From contig NZ_CALTUR010000038.1 in the NCBI RefSeq assembly GCF_943912555.1, positions 1-14,285 of the forward strand: 14,285 nucleotides of DNA. Direction: 5' to 3'. Positions within the stretch are counted from its first letter, which is position 1. Each line of letters begins with the position of its first letter. The notes under the pieces are model-generated. The model was not told where the DNA came from. It did no database searches and saw only the letters and a list, made by a program, of their open reading frames with translations. Positions 1 to 6,371 of this stretch are shown here, in pieces. Origin of the DNA: an uncultured Streptococcus sp. (GTDB taxonomy: Bacteria; Bacillota; Bacilli; Lactobacillales; Streptococcaceae). The translations under genes were made by a program, and so were the position numbers.

Positions 1-16
1 TCACTAAATAATCCAT
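1..16 (-). CDS. Start of a leftward gene cut by the window edge
   Basis: Only the first five codons (M-D-Y-L-V) are visible. The ATG (complement of 14-16) is preceded on the minus strand by a purine-rich GGAAGGTGAG stretch, a plausible ribosome binding site. It starts 36 bases after the stop of the pheromone gene, so it is probably co-transcribed with it. In Rtg-type loci the genes after the pheromone encode a peptidase-containing ABC transporter and its double-glycine peptides. The fragment is too short to say whether that applies here. Confidence 0.45.
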
Positions 17-52
17 TGGACTCACCTTCCTTCTTTATTAAAAACGAACTCA

Positions 53-139
53 TCACATCGGCCATTTCCATGGGAAAACCGTAGCAATGCTAAATAAAAA
101 AGCAAGAACAACTAAAAAGCGAAAAACTTTTTTATTCAT
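53..139 (-). CDS. rtgS: RtgS-like Trp-X-Trp pheromone precursor
   Basis: A 28-codon gene divergent from the Rgg-type regulator. The start is supported by a consensus AGGAGG 8 bases upstream. The product has a short basic N-terminus (M-N-K-K-V-F-R), a hydrophobic core at residues 8-21, and the C-terminal sequence FPWKWPM with tryptophans at 24 and 26. This layout is typical of SHP-type pheromones, which are exported, trimmed to a C-terminal fragment, re-imported by the Ami/Opp oligopeptide permease, and bound by a cytoplasmic Rgg protein. The published pneumococcal pheromone RtgS is defined by a Trp-X-Trp motif, and its partner is an Rgg, so motif and neighbour agree. The mature form cannot be read from the sequence; the last 7-11 residues are the likely active part. 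ComS/XIP peptides instead carry adjacent tryptophans, so that assignment is less likely. Confidence 0.82.
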   Translation of the reverse strand: MNKKVFRFLVVLAFLFSIATVFPWKWPM

Positions 140-172
140 ACTTTTTTCCTCCTATCTGTATTTTGTATCTAT

Positions 173-201
173 AGTATACCTCTTCTTTACTCTATTTTAA
201 A
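173..201 (-). promoter_or_regulatory. Promoter of the pheromone gene
   Basis: On the minus strand a TATACT -10 hexamer (173-178) lies 34 bases before the rtgS-like start codon. At 17-18 bases upstream there is only a TTTAAA-like -35, far from TTGACA. A good -10 with a poor -35 suits an activator-dependent promoter. A 15-bp repeat copy (206-220) abuts the -35 region, where an Rgg activator would be expected. Confidence 0.55.
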
Positions 202-205
202 ATTA

Positions 206-220
206 GTTAACTTTTTTCAC
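206..220. repeat. 15-bp direct repeat, copy 1 (candidate Rgg operator)
   Basis: The 15 bases GTTAACTTTTTTCAC occur here and again, identical and in the same orientation, at 293-307. This copy ends the -35 region of the leftward pheromone promoter. Its centre is about 47 bases from the predicted pheromone transcription start, a usual place for an activator site. Binding by the neighbouring Rgg protein is inferred. Confidence 0.6.
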
Positions 221-240
221 ACATTATTTTAGCTTTCTTT

Positions 241-268
241 TTTACTATTCCTGTTATTATGATAAAAT
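241..268 (+). promoter_or_regulatory. Promoter of the Rgg-type regulator gene
   Basis: TTTACT (241-246), 16 bases, then an extended -10 TGA-TAAAAT (260-268). Transcription would start near 275 and give a leader of about 48 bases that contains the second repeat copy. TATGAT at 258-263 is an alternative -10. Confidence 0.5.
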
Positions 269-292
269 ATTTTTAATAGGATTTTATTATTT

Positions 293-307
293 GTTAACTT
301 TTTTCAC
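293..307. repeat. 15-bp direct repeat, copy 2 (in the regulator leader)
   Basis: A perfect second copy of GTTAACTTTTTTCAC, 87 bases from the first. It lies downstream of the predicted regulator promoter and just before its ribosome binding site (AAGGAG). If the Rgg protein binds here it could block its own transcription. This is inference from position. Confidence 0.55.
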
Positions 308-322
308 GAAAAGGAGAAAATT

Positions 323-1186
323 ATGCGTTATGATTTCGGAAAGGTCTATAAAGAAATACGCGAGTCAAAAGGATTGACCCAAGAAGAGGTCTGTGGAAAT
401 GTCATCTCAAGAACCAGCCTATCAAAGATTGAAAGTGGCAAGGTAACTCCCAAATATGAAAATATGGAGTTTCTTCTTCGGCAAATCAATATGAGTTTTG
501 AAGAGTTTGACTATATCTGCCATCTCTATCAACCGAGCCAACGAACAGAAATCATGCAAACCTATCTCAATATGAGCTCAATCCTAGGGACTAGTGAACT
601 CGAAAAACTATTTCAAAAATGCCAAAACTATCTCAAGACCCATCATGACCTCCCTATAGAAGAAATCAGGGATATGCTGGAAGTTGTCATTCATATCCGT
701 CAACATGGTACAGAGCAACTATCAGACCAAGTGAAACAGACTATCAAAAAGCTTTGGGAAAAAATTGAAAAACAAGACACATGGTATGAAAGTGACCTAA
801 AAATCCTCAATACCATCCTTTTCAGCTTGCCCATTGAACACCTCCATCTCATCACTGGAAAAATCTTGCAACGCTTAGAAGTCTATAAAAACTATCAACA
901 TTTATATGACTTGCGAATGACAATTCTATTAAACCTTTCCACACTCTATCTATACAATCAAGATAAAAACATGTGTAAGCAAATCTGCTACACTTTACTG
1001 GAGGATGCCAAAAACAAGAAAAGCTACGATATGCTTGCTATCTGCTATGTCCGTATCGGGATTTGTACAGACGATTCTAAACTTATCCAAAAAGGTTTCT
1101 TACTTCTAGAGTTAACCGAGGAAACTTCTATGCTGTCTCATCTCAAAAAGGAAGTAGAGACATATTATCAACCGAAGAAAATATAA
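323..1186 (+). CDS. rtgR: Rgg/MutR-family peptide-responsive regulator (RtgR-like)
   Basis: A 287-residue cytoplasmic transcription regulator. Residues 7-60 form an XRE-type helix-turn-helix (KGLTQEEVCGN, then SRTSLSKIESGKVTP). The rest is a helical repeat domain of the kind that binds short pheromones in Rgg, PlcR and PrgX proteins. Length and architecture fit the Rgg/MutR family. The start has AAGGAG 8 bases upstream. The gene is divergent from a 28-residue Trp-X-Trp peptide gene, the arrangement seen for Rgg/SHP pairs and specifically for pneumococcal RtgR/RtgS. RtgR activates a locus encoding a peptidase-containing ABC transporter and its secreted peptides; that locus would lie left of this window. 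The family is certain. The specific RtgR identity rests on the adjacent peptide. Confidence 0.85.
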   Translation: MRYDFGKVYKEIRESKGLTQEEVCGNVISRTSLSKIESGKVTPKYENMEFLLRQINMSFEEFDYICHLYQPSQRTEIMQTYLNMSSILGTSELEKLFQKCQNYLKTHHDLPIEEIRDMLEVVIHIRQHGTEQLSDQVKQTIKKLWEKIEKQDTWYESDLKILNTILFSLPIEHLHLITGKILQRLEVYKNYQHLYDLRMTILLNLSTLYLYNQDKNMCKQICYTLLEDAKNKKSYDMLAICYVRIGICTDDSKLIQKGFLLLELTEETSMLSHLKKEVETYYQPKKI

Positions 1187-1189
1187 AAA

Positions 1190-1213
1190 GTCGAGGGATT
1201 TCCTCGACCTTTT
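1190..1213. terminator. Bidirectional terminator between rtgR-like gene and lysM gene
   Basis: A 7-bp perfect stem GTCGAGG (1190-1196) / CCTCGAC (1202-1208) with a 5-base loop, preceded by AAAAA and followed by CTTTT. It can therefore serve both convergent genes. It begins 3 bases after the regulator stop codon. Confidence 0.8.
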
Positions 1214-1236
1214 CATATTATTCTGTTCGTTAATTC

Positions 1237-1884
1237 TTAATACCAGCCGTTGTTAAGCCAGAAGTTTTTAGCGGCTGTCCATGAACCGTAACGTCCTGCA
1301 ACGTAGGCATCTGCTACACGTTCTTGGTTTTCTGCTGAGTAGTCACCGTTCAAGTATGAATCTGTCAATTGGTAACGTCCGATGTAACGTCCGTTTGTAG
1401 CTGTGTAGCTACCGCCTGATTCTTTTTGAGCAATCCATTCTTTAGCTTCTGCTTCAGATCCGCTTACAGTTGCAGCTGGTGTTGAAGCTTCTGTTGATAC
1501 AACAGTTTCTTCTGCTACCGCTTCGCTTGCCACTGGAGCTTCTTCTGCTACTTCTGTAGTTTCTGCTACTGGAGCTGAAACAGTTTCATCTTGAGCAGCT
1601 GGTGCTGCATAAGTAGTTGGCGCTGGTGTTGTAGCAGGCGCTACAGGACCATCGATAACCAACTCTTGACCAACATAAATTAAATGAATGTTGTCAATGT
1701 GGTTGTTTTCTGCCAATTTCTCAACAGTTGTATTGTGAGTTTCAGCGATTTCTGAAAGTGTATCACCTTCTTTAACTGTGTAAGTTGATGATTCTTGAGC
1801 AGATACAAATGATGGAGCAAATACTGCAAACAAGGCAGCTACTCCTGCAAGAGTTGTTTTAATCTTTTTAGTTGTTGATTTCAT
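1237..1884 (-). CDS. Secreted LysM protein with lysozyme-like (Apf-type) C-terminus
   Basis: A 215-residue exported cell-wall protein. Residues 1-29 are a signal peptide: a lysine-rich start, hydrophobic core, and cleavage after FVSA. Residues 34-78 are one LysM module (YTVKEGDTLSEIAETHNTT...) that binds peptidoglycan. Residues 79-145 are an Ala/Pro/Thr/Glu-rich linker. Residues 146-215 resemble the C-terminus of aggregation-promoting factors and lysozyme-like transglycosylases (QKESGGSY, NGRYIGRYQL, RYGSWTAAKNFW); Glu155 is the likely catalytic acid. There is no LPXTG anchor, so LysM should hold it to the wall. The start is preceded by AAGGAG about 11 bases upstream. I recall the pneumococcal counterpart (SP_0107) as a member of the WalRK (VicRK) regulon, but I saw no clean WalR direct repeat here. 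Enzymatic activity is inferred. Confidence 0.88.
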   Translation of the reverse strand: MKSTTKKIKTTLAGVAALFAVFAPSFVSAQESSTYTVKEGDTLSEIAETHNTTVEKLAENNHIDNIHLIYVGQELVIDGPVAPATTPAPTTYAAPAAQDETVSAPVAETTEVAEEAPVASEAVAEETVVSTEASTPAATVSGSEAEAKEWIAQKESGGSYTATNGRYIGRYQLTDSYLNGDYSAENQERVADAYVAGRYGSWTAAKNFWLNNGWY

Positions 1885-1915
1885 ATTTGAAAATTCTCCT
1901 TCTTTCTATAGTTCT

Positions 1916-1921
1916 ATCATA
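1916..1921 (-). promoter_or_regulatory. -10 element of the LysM gene promoter
   Basis: TATGAT on the minus strand, about 32 bases before the start codon. The expected -35 position holds AAGAAA, so the promoter probably depends on an activator. Confidence 0.45.
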
Positions 1922-1954
1922 CCCTTTAAATATTACCGTTTCTTGACACTTTTA

Positions 1955-1969
1955 TGTAGAAATATTACA
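1955..1969. promoter_or_regulatory. TGTA-N7-TACA inverted repeat upstream of the LysM gene
   Basis: The inverted repeat TGTAGAAATATTACA is centred about 53 bases upstream of the predicted LysM transcription start. Position and symmetry suit an activator site. The half-site resembles the TGTNA core of WalR boxes, but those are direct repeats 11 bases apart, so this is not a canonical one. Confidence 0.3.
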
Positions 1970-2084
1970 AAATTATTTTTTATTTCCCTAAATAAGCTAT
2001 TTTTTGTTACAAAAGATGCTTTTTTATGATATTTGTAGTGTAAAAAGGTTTTCATCCACAATTAAAGCCAAGACCTTCATTCTT

Positions 2085-2093
2085 TGATATAAT
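2085..2093 (+). promoter_or_regulatory. Extended -10 promoter of the serine dehydratase operon
   Basis: TGA-TATAAT (2085-2093), a perfect -10 hexamer with the TGn extension, about 30 bases before the sdaAB start codon. No good -35 is visible, which the extended -10 can compensate for. Confidence 0.7.
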
Positions 2094-2123
2094 AGAGATA
2101 AGAATTTTTATAAGGGGAAACTG

Positions 2124-2795
2124 ATGAAATCACTTCGTTTTCAATCTGTCTTTGATATCATCGGACCAGTTATGATTGGCCCATCTAGTAGCCATACCGC
2201 TGGTGCTGTTCGTATTGGGAAGATTGTCTCTTCCATTTTTGATGATACTCCGACAGAAGTCGAATTCCAACTTTTTAACTCATTTGCCAAGACCTATCGT
2301 GGTCACGGAACAGACCTAGCCCTTGTTGCAGGTATTTTGGGCATGGATACAGATGATCCTGAAATCCCAAATAGTCTGGAGATTGCCCACAAGCGTGGTA
2401 TCAAGATTGTCTGGACCATTCAGAAAGACAGTAATGCTCCTCACCCCAACACCACTAAAATTACCGTCAAAAATGCTCACAAAACCATCAGTGTAACTGG
2501 TATTTCAATCGGTGGCGGGAATATTCAGGTAACCGAACTCAATGGCTTTGCCGTCTCTCTCAATATGAATACACCGACTATCATCATCGTTCATCAAGAT
2601 ATTCCAGGTATGATTGCCCTCGTAACGGAGGCACTTTCCCGCTATGATATCAATATCGCCCAGATGAATGTCACTCGTGAAAAAGCTGGTGAAAAAGCCA
2701 TTATGATTATCGAAGTTGACAGTCGCAACTGTGATGAGGCCATCGAAGAAATTCGAAAAATCCCTCATCTCCACAATGTCAATTTCTTTAAATAG
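2124..2795 (+). CDS. sdaAB: L-serine dehydratase, iron-sulfur-dependent, beta subunit
   Basis: This 223-residue subunit works with SdaAA to deaminate L-serine to pyruvate and ammonia in the cytoplasm. The N-terminal part has the family signature GPSSSHTAGAVRIG (19-32), which helps bind the substrate carboxylate, plus HPNT (107-110) and SIGGGNI (128-134). Residues 152-223 form an ACT domain (TIIIVHQDIPGMIALVTEAL), typical of two-subunit Gram-positive enzymes and thought to sense or bind amino acid. The start is preceded by AAGGGGAAAC. The stop codon overlaps the AGGAGG of the next gene, and only 8 bases separate the two reading frames, so the subunits are made together. It is the first gene of a three-gene operon. 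Confidence 0.95.
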   Translation: MKSLRFQSVFDIIGPVMIGPSSSHTAGAVRIGKIVSSIFDDTPTEVEFQLFNSFAKTYRGHGTDLALVAGILGMDTDDPEIPNSLEIAHKRGIKIVWTIQKDSNAPHPNTTKITVKNAHKTISVTGISIGGGNIQVTELNGFAVSLNMNTPTIIIVHQDIPGMIALVTEALSRYDINIAQMNVTREKAGEKAIMIIEVDSRNCDEAIEEIRKIPHLHNVNFFK

Positions 2796-2803
2796 GAGGA
2801 AGC

Positions 2804-3676
2804 ATGTTTTATTCTATCAAAGAATTGGTCGAGCAGGCAGAACTGGACTTTCAAGGAAATGTCGCAGAACTCATGATTACAACAGAGTTTGAATTGACCG
2901 GTCGTGAACGTGAAGAAGTCTTCCTTCTCATGGAACGCAATCTGGAAGTCATGAAAGCCTCTGTCCAACTTGGACTCAATGAAAATAAATCTCGTAGTGG
3001 CCTGACAGGTGGAGATGCTGCCAAATTGGATCATTACATCAAAAATGGAAAAACTTTATCAGATTACACGATTCTCTCTGCTGCCCGAAATGCCATTGCA
3101 GTCAATGAGCACAATGCCAAAATGGGTTTGGTCTGCGCTACTCCGACCGCAGGAAGTGCTGGCTGTCTCCCTTCCGTTCTCACTGCTGCTATTGAAAAAT
3201 TAGACCTCAACCACGAGCAACAGCTGGATTTCCTCTTTGCTGCCGGTGCCTTTGGACTAGTCATCGCAAACAACGCCTCTATCTCGGGTGCTGAGGGCGG
3301 TTGCCAAGCTGAGGTTGGTTCAGCCTCTGCTATGAGCGCTGCCGCCTTGACTCTAGCTGCAGGCGGAACACCTTATCAGGCCAGCCAGGCTATTGCCTTT
3401 GTCATTAAAAACATGCTAGGCCTCATCTGTGACCCTGTTGCAGGTTTGGTCGAAGTTCCCTGCGTCAAACGCAATGCCATGGGAGCTAGCTTTGCCTTCA
3501 TCGCAGCAGATATGGCCTTGGCAGGTATCGAATCTAAAATCCCTGTGGATGAAGTTATCGATGCCATGTACCAAGTGGGTTCAAGCATGCCAACTGCCTT
3601 TCGTGAAACAGCTGAAGGTGGACTTGCTGCTACCCCAACTGGTCGTCGCCTCCAAAAAGAAATTTTCGGAGAATAA
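2804..3676 (+). CDS. sdaAA: L-serine dehydratase, iron-sulfur-dependent, alpha subunit
   Basis: The 290-residue catalytic subunit carrying the oxygen-sensitive [4Fe-4S] cluster. Conserved blocks are SRSGLTGGDAAKL (63-75), CATPTAGSAGC (111-121), EGGCQAEVGSASAM (164-177) and CDPVAGLVEVPC (209-220). Cys167, Cys209 and Cys220 are spaced 42 and 11 residues apart, the spacing of the three cluster ligands in the structurally known Legionella enzyme; the fourth iron site is left open to bind serine, as in aconitase-like chemistry. Length is normal for a separate alpha subunit. Consensus AGGAGG lies 4 bases before the start. No defect is seen, and together with sdaAB it should form a working enzyme. 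Confidence 0.95.
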   Translation: MFYSIKELVEQAELDFQGNVAELMITTEFELTGREREEVFLLMERNLEVMKASVQLGLNENKSRSGLTGGDAAKLDHYIKNGKTLSDYTILSAARNAIAVNEHNAKMGLVCATPTAGSAGCLPSVLTAAIEKLDLNHEQQLDFLFAAGAFGLVIANNASISGAEGGCQAEVGSASAMSAAALTLAAGGTPYQASQAIAFVIKNMLGLICDPVAGLVEVPCVKRNAMGASFAFIAADMALAGIESKIPVDEVIDAMYQVGSSMPTAFRETAEGGLAATPTGRRLQKEIFGE

Positions 3677-3697
3677 GCTTATCAAATAGGAGAAACC

Positions 3698-4330
3698 ATG
3701 ACCTCTATCTCAGCTATCTTTTTCGATCTGGATGGAACCCTCGTTGACAGTTCTATCGGGATTCACAATGCCTTTACTCATACTTTTAAGAAACTGGGGG
3801 TGCCTAGTCCTGATGCCAAAACCATTCGTAGTTTTATGGGACCGCCTCTCGAAAGTAGTTTTGCGACCTGCCTTTCCAAAGAACAAATTTCTGAGGCTGT
3901 CCAGATATACCGTTCTTACTACAAGGCAAAAGGCATCTATGAAGCTCAACTCTTTCCCCAGATTGTAGACTTGCTTGAGAAGTTATCGAGCAATTACCCT
4001 CTTTATATCACCACGACAAAGAATGCTCCAACCGCTCAAGACATGACTAAAAACTTGGGAATCCATCATTTCTTTGATGGCATTTATGGTTCCAGCCCTG
4101 AAGCACCCCATAAGGCCGATGTCATTCGCCAAGCCTTACAGACACATCAACTAGCACCGGAACAAGCCATCATCATCGGAGATACCAAGTTTGATATGCT
4201 GGGAGCTCAAGAAACAGGCATTCAGAAATTGGCCGTCACTTGGGGATTTGGAGAGCAGGCAGATTTGCTAAACTATCAACCTGATTATATCGCCCACAAA
4301 CCCCTACAAGTTTTAGAGTATTTTCAATAA
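3698..4330 (+). CDS. HAD-superfamily phosphatase, Gph/PGP-like
   Basis: A 210-residue cytoplasmic hydrolase of HAD subfamily IA. Motif I is FFDLDGTLVDSS with nucleophile Asp10 and acid/base Asp12. Motif II is YITTTK (103-108), the conserved lysine is in HKAD (about 139), and motif IV is IIGDTKFD (159-166) with metal-binding Asp162 and Asp166. The helical cap lies at about 16-85, typical of phosphoglycolate-phosphatase-like enzymes. It starts 21 bases after sdaAA with AGGAGA upstream and is probably in the same transcript. The natural substrate cannot be predicted; phosphoglycolate, sugar phosphates or a nucleotide are all possible. No functional link to serine breakdown is evident beyond co-transcription. 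Confidence 0.88.
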   Translation: MTSISAIFFDLDGTLVDSSIGIHNAFTHTFKKLGVPSPDAKTIRSFMGPPLESSFATCLSKEQISEAVQIYRSYYKAKGIYEAQLFPQIVDLLEKLSSNYPLYITTTKNAPTAQDMTKNLGIHHFFDGIYGSSPEAPHKADVIRQALQTHQLAPEQAIIIGDTKFDMLGAQETGIQKLAVTWGFGEQADLLNYQPDYIAHKPLQVLEYFQ

Positions 4331-4385
4331 CATAGACTGGGCGACAACCCCATTTCAGAAGAAAATGAGTCAATCTATACATAAC

Positions 4386-4437
4386 AAAACGCATAGTATC
4401 AAGCTATTCTGAACTGATAATATGCGTTTTCTTTTTT
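4386..4437. terminator. Strong terminator between the HAD gene and capD-like gene
   Basis: A long hairpin: AAAACGCATA-g-TATCA (4386-4401) pairs with TGATA-a-TATGCGTTTT (4415-4430), giving 15 base pairs around a single G/A mismatch, with a 13-base loop. CTTTTTT follows on the plus strand, so termination of the rightward operon is strong. The A-rich left arm gives a short T-tract on the minus strand, so it may also end the convergent gene whose stop codon abuts it. Confidence 0.87.
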
Positions 4438-6286
4438 ATTCAACGTGAGTGGTTTGATTGGCAAAGGCGATAATGGCTTGCTTCAACTCATCTCCACTGA
4501 GAGTGCGGAACTCTTCAATCTTTTGATCGATGGCTTCTAGAGGCATGACATTAACCTTACCAACGAAAATCTTATCCATAACCTGATTATCAACAAGTTC
4601 GGTTGATACCAAGAGTTCTTCGTAGAGTTTTTCACCTGGACGGATTCCAACTTCAACAATTGGAATTTCGCTTTCAGTATGACCACTTAGTAGCACCATT
4701 TTCTTAGCCAAGTCATAAATCTTGACTGGTTTGCCCATATCAAGGATAAAGACTTCTCCATCCTTGGCATAGGCACCAGCATGGATGACCAAACGACTAG
4801 CTTCTGGAATAGTCATAAAGTAACGGGTCATGCGGAAGTCTGTCACCGTTACAGGACCACCTTCAGCAATCTGACGTTCAAAGACTGGAATGACACTACC
4901 ACGGCTACCAAGAACATTCCCAAAACGAACTGCACAGTAGGTGGATTGGCTACGTTGGTTAAAGCCAGTAACAATCAACTCAGCCACGCGCTTGGTTGCT
5001 CCCATAACATTGGGTGGATTGACCGCCTTATCCGTTGAAATCATAACCATCTTAGGTACTTTGGCTTCATCAACAGCCCTAGCCACATTGTAGGTTCCAC
5101 GGATATTGTTTTTGAAGGCTTCTTTTGGATTGCGTTCCATCATCGGAACGTGCTTGTGGGCAGCCGCATGATAAACAATAGCTGGCTTGTACTGCTTAAA
5201 GACTTGCAAGAGACGGTCATAGTCTTGAATGTCCGCAATCACAGGTACATAATCAATTCCTTGGAACTTGCGAATCAATTCATGATAAACAAGGTAGATT
5301 GAGTTTTCCCCATGACCGAGCAAGACAATGCGTTCAGGATTGAAACGACTAACTTGGCGACAGATTTCAGAACCGATTGAGCCACCAGCCCCTGTAACTA
5401 AGATGGTCTTACCTGTAAGTTCTACGCCCAGACGCGATTCGTCAAGACGAATTTCCTGACGACCCAAAAGGTCTGTGATATCAATCTTCTGGAAGCCTCC
5501 ACCTGCTTGGTGAAGTCCTTGAACAACAGTTTCAACCTTAGGCATCTTGTAACATTTGACACCCAGCTTATTACACATCTGCAAGATACGCTCATATTCT
5601 GACGGGTCAAGCGACGGAATCGCAACGATAACACGTTCGATTTGATGACGTTTGGCTAATTCAGGCAGATTATCATAAGAGCCCAAAACAGGGATTCCAC
5701 CAAGTTTTTGACCCTTTTTCTTAGAATCCTTGTCCAAAATACCGACAAGTTCTAATTCACTGGTTGGATGTTGGTAGCTATCCATAAAGAGGGCCCCACC
5801 ATCACCGGCACCAATCAAGAAGGTCCGACGGTGTTCTCCATCACCACTTCCCTTTTTACGTTTGGAGTAGATTAACTGCCAAGTAATCCGTGGCAATAAA
5901 ATCAAGAAGGTACTCAACAAGATAAAGAGCACGATAAAACGGATTGAGAAGAGGGGTAAGAAGGCATAGCAGATACTATATGACAAGACACTGCTCGCAG
6001 TCACACCAAAAAAGATTTTCATGAAATCCGTAATCTTGCTGTAACGACTAATACTAGCGTTCAACCCCCAAAATCCAATCATCAATTGATAAAACAAGAA
6101 GGCCAAACTCGTATAGATAATGTAGTCAACAGGCGCTGGGTTAATCAAGCCGTAGAATAAGATATAAGATACAATGATGGAAACCACCATACTCAAAATA
6201 TCAAATATTCCCCAGAAAACCTGTTTTTGTTGTTTATTTAAAATTTCCACCAGATCAATCACATAATCTGTGAGTTTTTTATTCAT
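4436..6286 (-). CDS. Membrane-anchored nucleotide-sugar 4,6-dehydratase (CapD/WbpM/PglF family)
   Basis: A 616-residue inner-membrane enzyme. Four hydrophobic segments (about 24-46, 53-75, 90-110, 113-135) precede a first Rossmann-like domain (about 152-270; FLIGAGDGG) and the catalytic short-chain dehydrogenase domain (about 290-600). The NAD site is GAGGSIG (299-305). The usual Tyr of the catalytic triad is replaced by Met: ISTDKAVNPPNVMGATK gives Thr418, Asp419, Lys420, Met428 and Lys432, as in PglF/WbpM enzymes that convert UDP-GlcNAc to the 4-keto-6-deoxy sugar. In pneumococcus the counterpart (Spr0092 in R6, as I recall) was proposed to supply UDP-AATGal for teichoic acids with an aminotransferase encoded elsewhere. 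A consensus AAGGAGG supports the start. It lies 85 bases after the glycosyltransferase, with its own promoter. Confidence 0.9.
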   Translation of the reverse strand: MNKKLTDYVIDLVEILNKQQKQVFWGIFDILSMVVSIIVSYILFYGLINPAPVDYIIYTSLAFLFYQLMIGFWGLNASISRYSKITDFMKIFFGVTASSVLSYSICYAFLPLFSIRFIVLFILLSTFLILLPRITWQLIYSKRKKGSGDGEHRRTFLIGAGDGGALFMDSYQHPTSELELVGILDKDSKKKGQKLGGIPVLGSYDNLPELAKRHQIERVIVAIPSLDPSEYERILQMCNKLGVKCYKMPKVETVVQGLHQAGGGFQKIDITDLLGRQEIRLDESRLGVELTGKTILVTGAGGSIGSEICRQVSRFNPERIVLLGHGENSIYLVYHELIRKFQGIDYVPVIADIQDYDRLLQVFKQYKPAIVYHAAAHKHVPMMERNPKEAFKNNIRGTYNVARAVDEAKVPKMVMISTDKAVNPPNVMGATKRVAELIVTGFNQRSQSTYCAVRFGNVLGSRGSVIPVFERQIAEGGPVTVTDFRMTRYFMTIPEASRLVIHAGAYAKDGEVFILDMGKPVKIYDLAKKMVLLSGHTESEIPIVEVGIRPGEKLYEELLVSTELVDNQVMDKIFVGKVNVMPLEAIDQKIEEFRTLSGDELKQAIIAFANQTTHVE

Positions 6287-6329
6287 AGAAATTTACTCCT
6301 CCTTAAAAGAGTCAGATAGGTATATTGTT

Positions 6330-6338
6330 ATTATAACA
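6330..6338 (-). promoter_or_regulatory. Extended -10 promoter of the capD-like gene
   Basis: TGT-TATAAT on the minus strand, about 44 bases before the start codon. It is a perfect -10 with the TGn extension. The dehydratase can thus be transcribed without the upstream glycosyltransferase, and no clear terminator separates the two. Confidence 0.68.
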
Positions 6339-6371
6339 CTTTTTCTAAAGTTTACGATTTGCTACAATCTT

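Noticed and set aside
1994..2025. Hairpin with TTTTGT-T-ACAAAA and a following T-run between the LysM and sdaAB promoters
   Set aside because: It resembles a weak rightward terminator, but no rightward gene lies upstream that is not already terminated at 1190-1213. Pairing is mostly A-T with mismatches.
1885..2123. Canonical WalR (TGTNA-N5-TGTNA) direct repeat upstream of the LysM gene
   Set aside because: I looked on both strands. Single TGTAA-type half-sites exist, but none has a second half at the right spacing.
2505..3588. Several 60-90 codon reading frames opposite or shifted within sdaAB and sdaAA
   Set aside because: They lie wholly inside well-supported genes, have no ribosome sites of note and resemble no family. 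They are by-products of codon use.
4331..4385. Possible BOX or RUP repeat fragment after the HAD gene
   Set aside because: The sequence does not match what I know of boxA, boxB, boxC or RUP ends, and shows only a weak GGG/CCC pairing.
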